From assembly GCA_024235015.1 (NCBI GenBank), contig JACKNG010000001.1, positions 682,001 to 746,000 on the forward strand: DNA of 64,000 nucleotides, read 5' to 3'. The position numbers were made by a program, and so were the translations under genes. The DNA is from Gammaproteobacteria bacterium. GTDB lineage: Bacteria > Pseudomonadota > Gammaproteobacteria > Ga0077536. Of this stretch, positions 16,201-23,075 are shown piece after piece. The notes under the pieces were generated by a model, which did not search any database, was not told where the DNA came from, and worked only from the letters and a program-made list of their open reading frames with translations. Position 1 is the stretch's first letter. Each line of letters opens with the position of its first letter.

Positions 16201-16986
16201 CAATGCCGCGGCCTCGGCCTGGCGCCGCTCGGTGATGTCCTCGTAGAGCGCGAAGACGCCGTCGACGCCGCCACCGGCACGGCGGTCGGGTACCAGGTGA
16301 CAGACCAGGTGACGCTCACCGTGGTCCTGGGGCATCGTACGGACGAATTCGAACGAGACCGCGTGACCGCGCAGGGCATCACGTATGTAGGGCGCGATCG
16401 TCGCGAACGTATCATCGCTGACGACCTCGGCAATCGCGCGCCCGACGAACCACTCGCGGGGCTGCCCCAGCCACATCTCGTAGCGCGCGTTGACGAAGCG
16501 GTAACGCCAGTCGCGATCGTAGTAGGCGATGAATACCGGCAGGTGGTCGACGAGCAGGTCGACGTCGTGCAGCAGCACGTCGCGATTGCGGAACGGTGCT
16601 GTCGGGCGCGCTGGCAGCACGCTGAGCGACGCGATCAGGGCGGCGGCGCCCTGCGCCAGCGTGCACGCCGCCAGGCGCACCTGCAGATGGTCGCCGTGTT
16701 CGTTGCCGGGTAGCGGCAGGGTGAGCTCGTGCTCGGCCGCTGCCCCGGCCAGCACCGCGGCGCAATCGACGGCGGCCAGCCCGGGCAACAAGGCCGTCAG
16801 CAATTGCCCCCGGCAGGCCGCGGCCATGCGCCGCAACAAGCGCGCGGCGCTGCGGTTGACGCGCAGCACGCCGAGATCGGCCGCGGCGAGTACCAGCGCG
16901 GTCGGCGCCGCCTCGAACCAGTCGTCGCCGGCATCACCCGGGTCCCTGAACTGGACGACGCGCGGCCCGGGCAACTCGCTGTTCAT
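13213..16986 (-). CDS. Soluble multi-PAS hybrid-less sensor histidine kinase
   Basis: This is a 1257-residue protein with no signal peptide or membrane segment. I count seven successive PAS/PAC units after residue 120, each about 120 residues and ending with a D-I-T or D-V-T stretch. A weaker PAS-like domain may lie in residues 20-115. A HisKA dimerisation helix has SHELRTP with phospho-His at about 1040, and the HATPase_c domain has NLLSNAIKYN, DTGPGL and GIGLGL near the C-terminus. It has no receiver domain of its own, so it should pass phosphate to separate REC proteins, of which three lie nearby. The start at 16986 is the ATG before MNSELPG. Confidence 0.93.
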   Translation of the reverse strand: MNSELPGPRVVQFRDPGDAGDDWFEAAPTALVLAAADLGVLRVNRSAARLLRRMAAACRGQLLTALLPGLAAVDCAAVLAGAAAEHELTLPLPGNEHGDHLQVRLAACTLAQGAAALIASLSVLPARPTAPFRNRDVLLHDVDLLVDHLPVFIAYYDRDWRYRFVNARYEMWLGQPREWFVGRAIAEVVSDDTFATIAPYIRDALRGHAVSFEFVRTMPQDHGERHLVCHLVPDRRAGGGVDGVFALYEDITERRQAEAAALQAQWEMRAVADHLPALVAYIDRDLRYRYVNRRFEEWYEKPQAWFIGRPVEEVVGAAFELTGPLLRRAAAGEFLRFDYARHNPLFANPERTLRVHLVPDPARANGGFIALMEDVTEQLVADTAQRRATAEIRNVIDTVPALLAAYDMDTRLIFANETFVEYMGVDGVTLPGQRLDALFPSEVMAQIAPALAAVLAGRPVAVQGQVVARRDRSGDSGYHHVEFRPLVEDGVQRGFIAIAMDVTDTVLALRAVREQEALLRQITEGSSEGFLLSDAERRHWLYVSPAVERMWPGARAGATWLDGVHGDDRERVRAQFAGTLTRGSFEARYRVVGAGGQTRWIHDKANVVRTPDGSGIRLASVLSDVTDSVEQEAALERHGRRLAEAQRAGQLGLWELDVDSGSIYWSRQLKRLFELEHEDLAIDADTYTRFIHPDDVGYVLQRVDLALQGEQDYDVEHRACLASGRVLHLLSQARVERHADGRPARMVGIVRDITAQKAAESALKNSEERLRRITETIADVFWLIEVGRPESMYVSPGFHSIYGRDIDEAGGDPASWLGWVHADDRARMAPLFEDLKDGRDYQAEYRVLRPDGSERWVLEKAHVVPHSSPGAPLVAGLTTDITVRKQAEMALAANEAMLRQITENTRDLFWLMDAERGEVVYVGHGYERIWGYPVEQAVDAVPWLDRLHEDDAPMLRRARVSLLTTGTVDVEYRILRGDGEPRWLHTRAFPIRGEGGALARIAGFTEDITDSRSVQELRRLKDEAESASRTKSEFLSRMSHELRTPLNAVLGFAQLLLVDPEAALAQGPRENVGEILKAGRHLLDIVDEMLDLTRIEMGQLRIELEAVDVNGVVTECLPMVQAQAAARGIVMRRADGAGTPPGHAIADRTRVRQILLNLLSNAIKYNVEGGTVTVEVRRVHEHVLRLSVSDTGPGLSETELEQLFVPFRRLETARTSSEGIGLGLALSKQLAEAMGGAIGARGGPGEGATFWLELPCT

Positions 16987-17340
16987 GGCTGTGCTGTCCT
17001 GTCTGACCTGGCGCTGGCTCGGCAAGTGCCGCGGGCACGCGCCGCTGCCGTTGCGGACGCGACGCGGCCGCGGGCGGTTTCCGTGCACCGCGCTCGGCAT
17101 GTATCATCGCCGCGCCCCGCGCCGACGGCAACCGGCCGGCGCGCCACGCGCCGCCGCGTGTGTCGCGACCCGGCGCTGCAGGCAGCTCGACCCGGCACGC
17201 TGGCGTGCCCGGCAGGATGCGCAGCGGCCGTCCATCACGGTCGATGCCGGATCCACGACCACGCCGCCCGGCGGGCCCGGGTGACGCGCCGCGCAGCCAC
17301 TTGTCACGAACCGCTCTCCAGCAACCCGGCTTCCAGCACC
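16987..17340. other. Divergent intergenic region of the signalling block
   Basis: These 354 bp separate the divergent multi-PAS kinase and HD-GYP genes, so they should contain both promoters. I see no convincing -10/-35 pair and no credible gene. A short GC-rich hairpin is visible near 17192-17212. Confidence 0.5.
17192..17212. repeat. GC-rich hairpin in divergent region
   Basis: GGCACG / CGTGCC stem with a CTGG loop, extended by two CC/GG pairs across one bulged C. It lies about 130 nt before the HD-GYP start. Confidence 0.35.
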
Positions 17341-18420
17341 ATGGACACCACGAACGGACTTATCGAGGACTGGCACGACGCCACCTTCCTGGTCGCCGAC
17401 GACATCAGCGCCAACGTCAACCTGATCACCAAGATCCTCAACCTGGCCGGCTGTCGCAACGTCCACTCGACGACCGATTCACGCGACATCGAGGGCCTGG
17501 TTGAAGAACACACCGTCGACCTGCTGCTGCTCGACCTGCACATGCCTCACATCAACGGCCTGGAGGTCATCGAGCGCCTGCGCGCGCGCTTCGCCGAGGC
17601 CTGTCCACCCATCCTCGTGCTGACCGCGGAACGCTCGGCCGGCACCCGCGTCCGCGCGCTCGAGAACGGCGCCCGCGACTACCTGACCAAGCCCTTCGAC
17701 CAGGCCGAGTTGATCGCGCGGGTACGCAACCTGGTCGAGATCGAGAAGCTGCAGAAGTGGATCCGCGGCGAGAACCAGGTGCTCGAGCGTCGCGTCGCCG
17801 AACGCACCCAGGAACTCTACGAAACGCGCCTGGAGATCGTGCGCCGTCTCGGGCGCGCGGCGGAATATCGCGACAACGAGACCGGCAACCACATCCTGCG
17901 CATGAGTACCGCCACCGCGCTGGTCGGCCAGCACCTCGGGCTCGATCCGCAACGCTGCACCGAGCTGCTCAATGCCTCGCCGATGCACGATATCGGCAAG
18001 ATCGGCATTCCCGACGCCATCCTGCTCAAGCCGGGACGGTTGACGGACGATGAATGGAGGGTGATGAAGACCCACACCCTGATCGGCGCCGATCTCCTGC
18101 GCGGCACGGATGCCTCGCTGCTCGAACTCGCCGCGAGCATCGCCGAACACCACCACGAACGCTGGGACGGCAGTGGCTACCCGCACGGCCTGGTCGGCGC
18201 GGCGATTCCGCTCGAGGCGCGCATCACCGCGGTCTGCGACGTCTACGATGCCCTCACGTCCGAGCGCCCCTACAAGACGCCGTGGCCGGAGGAGCGGGCC
18301 ACCCGCTACATGCGCGAACAGCGCGGCGGGCATTTCGATCCGACGGTACTCGACGCCTTCCTCGAACTGCTGCCGCAAATCCGCGTATTGCGCATCCGCT
18401 ACGGCGATACGCGCGCCTGA
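17341..18420 (+). CDS. REC-HD-GYP response regulator (c-di-GMP phosphodiesterase)
   Basis: This is a 359-residue RpfG-like protein. The receiver domain (residues 14-130) has D20-D21 and phospho-acceptor D65. A coiled linker follows near 140-165. Then comes the HD-GYP domain with HDIGKIGIPD (H216-D217), a HHHERWDG stretch and the intact GYP motif at 279-281, the hallmarks of metal-dependent cyclic-di-GMP hydrolases. Phosphorylation of D65 would be expected to alter c-di-GMP turnover. It is divergent from the multi-PAS kinase, its most likely partner, and is followed after 16 bp by a single-domain REC gene, probably on the same transcript. ATG 17341 is the first start in frame before the REC domain. 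Confidence 0.92.
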   Translation: MDTTNGLIEDWHDATFLVADDISANVNLITKILNLAGCRNVHSTTDSRDIEGLVEEHTVDLLLLDLHMPHINGLEVIERLRARFAEACPPILVLTAERSAGTRVRALENGARDYLTKPFDQAELIARVRNLVEIEKLQKWIRGENQVLERRVAERTQELYETRLEIVRRLGRAAEYRDNETGNHILRMSTATALVGQHLGLDPQRCTELLNASPMHDIGKIGIPDAILLKPGRLTDDEWRVMKTHTLIGADLLRGTDASLLELAASIAEHHHERWDGSGYPHGLVGAAIPLEARITAVCDVYDALTSERPYKTPWPEERATRYMREQRGGHFDPTVLDAFLELLPQIRVLRIRYGDTRA

Positions 18421-18436
18421 GGCAGGCGAGACGCTG

Positions 18437-18802
18437 ATGACTCGCCTGCTGTACATCGAGGACAACCCCGTCAACGCGCGCCTGCTGGAGAAGTTCTTCG
18501 CCCTCAAGCAGCGCCTGCACCTGGCCGTGGCGACATCGGCCGACCAGGGCCTGGCCCTGGCGCGTGCGCAGGTGCCGGATGCCATCCTGATGGACATCAA
18601 CCTGCCGGGTAAGAGCGGCGCCGAGGCGCTCACCGAGTTGCGCGCCGATCCGGTGTTGCGCGGGGTGCCGGTGATCGCGGTCTCGGCCGACGCCCGCCCC
18701 GAACACGTCTCGCGCATGCTCGAGCACGGCTTCGATGCCTACCTCACCAAGCCGGTCGATTTCACCGAACTCGACGCCACCCTGGCACGCTTCCTGCCCT
18801 GA
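18437..18802 (+). CDS. Single-domain response regulator (DivK-like)
   Basis: This is a 121-residue receiver domain with nothing attached. It has the acidic pair E8-D9, phospho-acceptor D53 in ILMDINLPG, and the conserved Lys in YLTKP near 104. Single REC proteins carry phosphate in relays or act by direct binding. It follows the HD-GYP gene by 16 bp, so it probably forms part of the same pathway as a phosphate sink or intermediate for the multi-PAS kinase. The family call is firm; the role is inferred. Confidence 0.92.
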   Translation: MTRLLYIEDNPVNARLLEKFFALKQRLHLAVATSADQGLALARAQVPDAILMDINLPGKSGAEALTELRADPVLRGVPVIAVSADARPEHVSRMLEHGFDAYLTKPVDFTELDATLARFLP

Positions 18803-18871
18803 GCGGTCGCGCGCAGGGCCGCGGACCCGGTCCCGGACAGCCCACGGCATGGGCGCCGATGATCGCGTCGC

Positions 18872-18901
18872 CCGTGATCGGGAGCGGATACCCGATCACG
18901 G
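18872..18901. terminator. Hairpin between convergent genes (likely bidirectional terminator)
   Basis: A perfect 11-bp stem (CCGTGATCGGG / CCCGATCACGG) with an 8-nt loop sits in the 123-bp gap between the convergent REC and HAD genes. No strong T tract follows on either strand. Confidence 0.55.
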
Positions 18902-18925
18902 CCCGGGCCGGCACGGGGGTGGGCG

Positions 18926-19582
18926 TCACGCCTCGCCGCCGCCGAAGGCAATCCCCAGCGCCTGGCCGAGATCGGCGATGGCCTGCGCCTCCGACACCAC
19001 CTTGATGGTCGTCATGCCCATCTCGCGCGCCGGCCTGAGATTGACGCCGAGATCGTCGAGGTAGACGACCTCCTCGGGCGCCACCTGCATGCGCTCGCAG
19101 GCCAGGACGTAAATGCGTGGATCGGGTTTGCGCAAGCCTTCCTTGCTCGATTCGATGACGAGGTCGAAGCGTGCCATGACATCGGCAATCTCGGCGGCGT
19201 GGCGGCTCGAATTGGCCATGCCCGGACCGCGGCCGGATTTCACGTTGTTGGTCAGACAGACGACCTTGTAATCGGCCTTGCAGCGATCGAGCACGGCGAC
19301 CATGCGCGGTCGCACCGCGCCGCCGAGGAGGCCGAGGACGTCATGGCCGGGCACTTCGTGGCCGGCGGCAGCGGTCTCGGCGCGGAACTGGCGGTCGAAC
19401 TCGTTCTCGTCGATGCGGCTCGACTCGAATCGCGCCCAGGCGTTGTCGTGGTGATTGACCGCGTTCACGCCGCGGATGAAATCGCGCGGCAGGCCACGCT
19501 CGGCCTCGTAGCGGTTGAAAGCCTCGAACGGCGACGTCGTCAGCACGCCACCGAAGTCCCACAGAATCGCGCGATAGCTCAT
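18926..19582 (-). CDS. HAD-family hydrolase
   Basis: This is a 218-residue protein of the haloacid dehalogenase superfamily. Motif I is reduced to WDFGGVL near residue 9 (first Asp present, second Asp replaced by Gly), as seen in several HAD subfamilies such as epoxide-hydrolase N-domain-like and YihX-type proteins. Motif II is the TNN region around 118, the KPDP segment near 165 is motif III, and YLDDLGVN near 187 is motif IV. These usually hydrolyse small phosphorylated metabolites. The missing second catalytic Asp makes phosphatase activity uncertain. It is convergent with the REC gene and divergent from the MOSC gene. Confidence 0.85.
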   Translation of the reverse strand: MSYRAILWDFGGVLTTSPFEAFNRYEAERGLPRDFIRGVNAVNHHDNAWARFESSRIDENEFDRQFRAETAAAGHEVPGHDVLGLLGGAVRPRMVAVLDRCKADYKVVCLTNNVKSGRGPGMANSSRHAAEIADVMARFDLVIESSKEGLRKPDPRIYVLACERMQVAPEEVVYLDDLGVNLRPAREMGMTTIKVVSEAQAIADLGQALGIAFGGGEA

Positions 19583-19718
19583 CGCTGTCCCCAATGTATG
19601 AATCAAGCGCGGTATTTTCGCAGATTTGCCGCGCCAGCCAGGGACGCCCGCGCGGGCCGCGCGGGGCCGGCCGTGCGCCGTGCCCGCGGCAGCGACGACA
19701 GGCCCCCGTTGCCGGCCC

Positions 19719-19724
19719 TACACT
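19719..19724 (+). promoter_or_regulatory. Putative -10 box for the MOSC gene
   Basis: TACACT lies 9 bp before the MOSC ATG, so a transcript from here would be leaderless or nearly so. No clear -35 box is seen. Confidence 0.25.
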
Positions 19725-19733
19725 GTCGCGACC

Positions 19734-20393
19734 ATGCGCGTCGCGATCCTCGCCCTCTACCGTGCCACCGCCGCCGGCGCCTTTGCCGACGGCACCGCCA
19801 GCGGCATCTTCAAGACCCCGGTCGCGGGCCCGGTGCAGGTCGGTCGCGAGGGTCTCGACGGCGATTTCCATGCCGACCGCAGCGTCCACGGCGGCCCCGA
19901 CCAGGCCTTGCACCACTTCCCGGCCGAGCACTACCCGCCGCTCGCCGCGGCCTTTCCGCGCGCTGCCGCGGCGCTGGTCCCGGGTTCGATCGGGGAGAAC
20001 CTGACCACCCACGGCCTGGCCGAGCACGACGTGTGCATCGGCGACGTCTACGCCGTCGGCGCGGTGCGCCTGCAGGTCACGGCGCCGCGGCGGCCGTGCT
20101 GGAAAATCGATCGCCGTTACGACGCCCGCGGGATGGCCGCGCACATCATCGCCGCCGGCCTCACCGGGTGGTACTACCGCGTCCTCGACGGCGGCTGGCT
20201 GGAGGCCGGTGCGCCGCTCGAATGCGTCGAACGCCCGGCGCAGGCGCCGAGCGTGGCCGCGTTCCATGCCGCGCTGCGCGCGACGCGCCCGCCGGCGGAG
20301 GTGCTCGAACGCCTCGCCGCCCTGGCCGCCTTGCCGGTGGCCTGGCAACGTCGCCTGCGCGCGCGCCTCGACTGGCTGCGCCGCCATCCCTGA
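19734..20393 (+). CDS. MOSC domain protein (YiiM-like)
   Basis: This is a 219-residue MOSC-domain protein. MOSC domains are beta-barrel domains found in molybdenum cofactor sulfurases and in enzymes that reduce N-hydroxylated compounds. Visible family elements are the GDFHADRSVHGGPDQALHHF stretch near residues 44-63, PGSIGENLTT near 83, and APRRPCWKID near 120 with the conserved Cys. This combination fits the YiiM/YuaD-type stand-alone proteins, for which the cofactor is molybdenum bound through that Cys. The start at 19734 is the first ATG before MRVAILALY. Confidence 0.88.
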   Translation: MRVAILALYRATAAGAFADGTASGIFKTPVAGPVQVGREGLDGDFHADRSVHGGPDQALHHFPAEHYPPLAAAFPRAAAALVPGSIGENLTTHGLAEHDVCIGDVYAVGAVRLQVTAPRRPCWKIDRRYDARGMAAHIIAAGLTGWYYRVLDGGWLEAGAPLECVERPAQAPSVAAFHAALRATRPPAEVLERLAALAALPVAWQRRLRARLDWLRRHP

Positions 20394-20427
20394 GCGCGCT
20401 GCCTGCGCATCGAGCTGGGCCAGCGGT

Positions 20428-20433
20428 TATCAT
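20428..20433 (+). promoter_or_regulatory. Putative -10 box for the MoxR gene
   Basis: TATCAT lies 54 bp upstream of the GTG start at 20488, inside GC-rich intergenic sequence. No convincing -35 box. Confidence 0.35.
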
Positions 20434-20487
20434 GCGCGTCGCCGCGCCCGGCGTGTCCCGCCCAGCACTCGAGAGGTTCCCCGTTCC

Positions 20488-21438
20488 GTGAATGCAGCAG
20501 CGCCCACCGAATCCCCCGCCCGTGCCGCGATCGTCGATATCCAGCACGGCCTGGCGACGTCCGGCTACATCGCCAGTGACGCCATCGCGACCGTGCTCTA
20601 CCTCGCCCGCGCGCTGTCCAAACCGGTCCTCGTCGAAGGCCCGCCCGGGGTCGGCAAGACCGAACTGGCCAATGCCGCGGCCAAGCTGATCGACAAGCCG
20701 CTCATCCGCCTGCAGTGCTACGAGGGGCTCGACGAGTCGCGCGCGCTCTACGAGTGGAAGTACGGCAAGCAGCTCCTCTATACCCAGGTCCTCAAAGAGA
20801 AGCTCGGCGACCTCATGGCCGGCGCCCAGGGCCTCAAGGAATCGATCGCCCGCCTGCACGAGTTCGACGACACCTTCTTCAACGAGGAATTCCTTGAACC
20901 ACGCCCGCTGTTGAAGGCGCTGTGGGCCGAACACGGCGCGGTACTGCTGATCGACGAGATCGACAAGTCGGACCAGGAATTCGAGGCCTTCCTGCTCGAA
21001 CTGCTCAGCGACTACCAGATCTCGATCCCCGAGATCGGCACCGTGCGCGCCAAGCACCCGCCGCTGGTCTTCCTGACCTCGAACAACACCCGTGAGATCG
21101 GCGACGCCCTCAAGCGGCGCTGCCTGCACCTCTACATCCCCTTCCCGGATTACAAGCTCGAGCAACGCATCATCGAATCGCGCGTGCCCGAACTCGAGGC
21201 GCGCCTGCGCACGCAACTGGTCAGCTTCGTCCAGGGCCTGCGCGGCCTCGATCTGAAGAAGGTGCCGGCGGTCAGCGAGACCATCGACTGGGCGCGCACC
21301 CTGGTGCTGATGCATGCCAACGAACTCGATACCCAGCTGGTGCGCCAGACCCTCAACGTACTGCTCAAGTTCCAGGATGACATCGAGAACGTCGACGCGG
21401 AAATTCCGGCGCTGACGCGGACGGCGAACAAGTCCTGA
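20488..21438 (+). CDS. MoxR-family AAA+ ATPase
   Basis: This is a 316-residue AAA+ protein with GTG start at 20488, preceded by a GAGAGG ribosome-binding site. Walker A GPPGVGKT lies at 51-58, Walker B LLIDEIDKSD near 155, sensor 1 TSNN near 194, and an arginine-finger segment ALKRRCLHLYIPFPD near 207. MoxR ATPases act as chaperone-like assembly factors, usually with a VWA protein such as the one encoded 4 bp downstream. The pair resembles CoxD/CoxE systems that help insert metals or subunits into larger complexes. No cox structural genes are visible here, so the client is unknown. Confidence 0.93.
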   Translation: MNAAAPTESPARAAIVDIQHGLATSGYIASDAIATVLYLARALSKPVLVEGPPGVGKTELANAAAKLIDKPLIRLQCYEGLDESRALYEWKYGKQLLYTQVLKEKLGDLMAGAQGLKESIARLHEFDDTFFNEEFLEPRPLLKALWAEHGAVLLIDEIDKSDQEFEAFLLELLSDYQISIPEIGTVRAKHPPLVFLTSNNTREIGDALKRRCLHLYIPFPDYKLEQRIIESRVPELEARLRTQLVSFVQGLRGLDLKKVPAVSETIDWARTLVLMHANELDTQLVRQTLNVLLKFQDDIENVDAEIPALTRTANKS

Positions 21439-21442
21439 GCCC

Positions 21443-22837
21443 GTGACCCAGGCCCTGACCCATTTCATCAAGGCCCTGCGCGCCGCCGACGTGCGCGTGT
21501 CGACGGCCGAGAGCATCGAGGCCGCCGCGACGCTGGAGACGGTCGGCTTCGGCGAACGCACCCTGCTCAAGACCGCCCTGTCGCAGGTCCTGGCCAAGAG
21601 CCTCGACGACAAGGCACGGTTCGACGAATGCTTCGAGGCCTATTTCAGCTCGCGCGCGCTGGACGGCGAACGCACGCCGCGCGCGGCCGCCGACGACCCC
21701 GACGCGGAAGCCGATTCCACCCCGGATGGGCTGGCGGCTGAGGGCGCCGGGGGTGGCGGCAGTGGCGGCGGCGGCAGTGGCGAGGACAGCCTGCTCGCCC
21801 TGCTCGAACGCGGCGACGGCGCCAGCCTGCAGCAGCGCCTGGCGCAGGCCGCTTTCAACGTCCAACTGCAGAACATCCGCCTGTTCACCCAGCGCGGCAT
21901 GTACATCCGGCGCATGCTCGAGGACATGGGCATCGAACAGGTCGAGGAACTGCTCTACCAGCTGATCAAGCGTGACGACGACGATCCGCGCGCCGAGCGC
22001 CTGCGCGAGGCCAAGGCGCGCTTGAGCGAAGACGTCGCCGCCCACGTCGACCAGCAGATGCTGCTCTACACGGCCAACGCCGGCCGCCAGCTGCGCGAGG
22101 AGATCCTGCAGAAAACGCCGTTGGCGCGGGTCGAGATGCGCGACTTCAAGGTCATGCACGAACTCGTGCGCAAGCTCGCCAAGCGCCTGGTCGCCCTGCA
22201 CGCACGGCGCCGCGCCGTGGCACGCCGCGGCCGCCTCGACGTGCGCCACACCATCCGCCGCAACATCGAGTACGACGGCCTGCTGTTCGACACCGTGTGG
22301 AAGCGCGTCCGCGTCGACCGGCCCAAGGTCGTCGCGGTGTGCGATGTCTCCGGCTCGGTCGCCCAGGTCGCGCGCTTCCTGCTGATGTTCCTCTACAGCG
22401 TCAGCGAGGTCATTCCCAAGGTGCGTTCGTTCGCCTTCTCCAACTACCTCGGCGAGGTCACCGAGCTGTTCGAGACCCAGCCCGTCGAAACGGCGGTCAC
22501 CGAGACCATCAATCGCTGGGGCATGGGCGCGACGGACTACGGCGGCGCGCTGGCCGAACTCGAGCGCCTCACCCTGGACGACATCGACCACCGCACCACG
22601 GTGCTGATCCTCGGCGATGCACGCTCGAACTACAGCGACCCGGGCGAGCGCGCCCTGCGCCGCATTCACGAACGCGCGCGGCGCGTCCTGTGGCTCAATC
22701 CCGAGCCGCACCAGCTGTGGAACACCGGTGACTCGGAGATGCGCAAGCTCGCCGCCGCCTGCGACCGCGTCGAACCCTGCCGCTCGCTGCGGCACCTCGA
22801 GCGGGTGATTTCCGAGATTGCGCGCACCGCGGTGTGA
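21443..22837 (+). CDS. VWA (CoxE-like) domain protein
   Basis: This is a 464-residue protein with GTG start at 21443, 4 bp after the MoxR stop. Its first 90 residues match the CoxE-like N-terminal helical region. A flexible Gly/Ser linker with two GGGGS-like units sits near residues 100-113, then a helical region to about 290. The von Willebrand A domain follows with an intact MIDAS motif DVSGS at 301-305, a Thr-containing segment MGATDYGGAL later and a GDARSNY segment near 393. The partner MoxR ATPase gene precedes it. No signal peptide is seen, so it is probably cytoplasmic or peripheral. Confidence 0.9.
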   Translation: MTQALTHFIKALRAADVRVSTAESIEAAATLETVGFGERTLLKTALSQVLAKSLDDKARFDECFEAYFSSRALDGERTPRAAADDPDAEADSTPDGLAAEGAGGGGSGGGGSGEDSLLALLERGDGASLQQRLAQAAFNVQLQNIRLFTQRGMYIRRMLEDMGIEQVEELLYQLIKRDDDDPRAERLREAKARLSEDVAAHVDQQMLLYTANAGRQLREEILQKTPLARVEMRDFKVMHELVRKLAKRLVALHARRRAVARRGRLDVRHTIRRNIEYDGLLFDTVWKRVRVDRPKVVAVCDVSGSVAQVARFLLMFLYSVSEVIPKVRSFAFSNYLGEVTELFETQPVETAVTETINRWGMGATDYGGALAELERLTLDDIDHRTTVLILGDARSNYSDPGERALRRIHERARRVLWLNPEPHQLWNTGDSEMRKLAAACDRVEPCRSLRHLERVISEIARTAV

Positions 22838-23011
22838 GCCGCCGCGAAGCGTGTCGCCGACCGCGGCGGCGTCGCGCGGGTGGCGTTCCCGGGCAGCGCT
22901 CGCCCACGTCCCCTGCCAGCGCCAGCCGACCGCCCGGAGATCCGGCGCCCCGCTCGTGGCAGGGGCCCGCGGCGGTGGCCGGCCGGTCATGATTAATTTC
23001 CGTCCCCGCCC

Positions 23012-23017
23012 TACAAT
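23012..23017 (+). promoter_or_regulatory. Putative -10 box for the Ser/Thr kinase gene
   Basis: TACAAT lies 58 bp upstream of ATG 23076, in the only AT-leaning patch of the 238-bp gap after the VWA gene. The -35 region is weak. Confidence 0.4.
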
Positions 23018-23075
23018 CGGGGCGATCCGGGGCCGTCCCCGACCCTGCCGACAGCCAGCCGGGTAGCCGTTCGCC

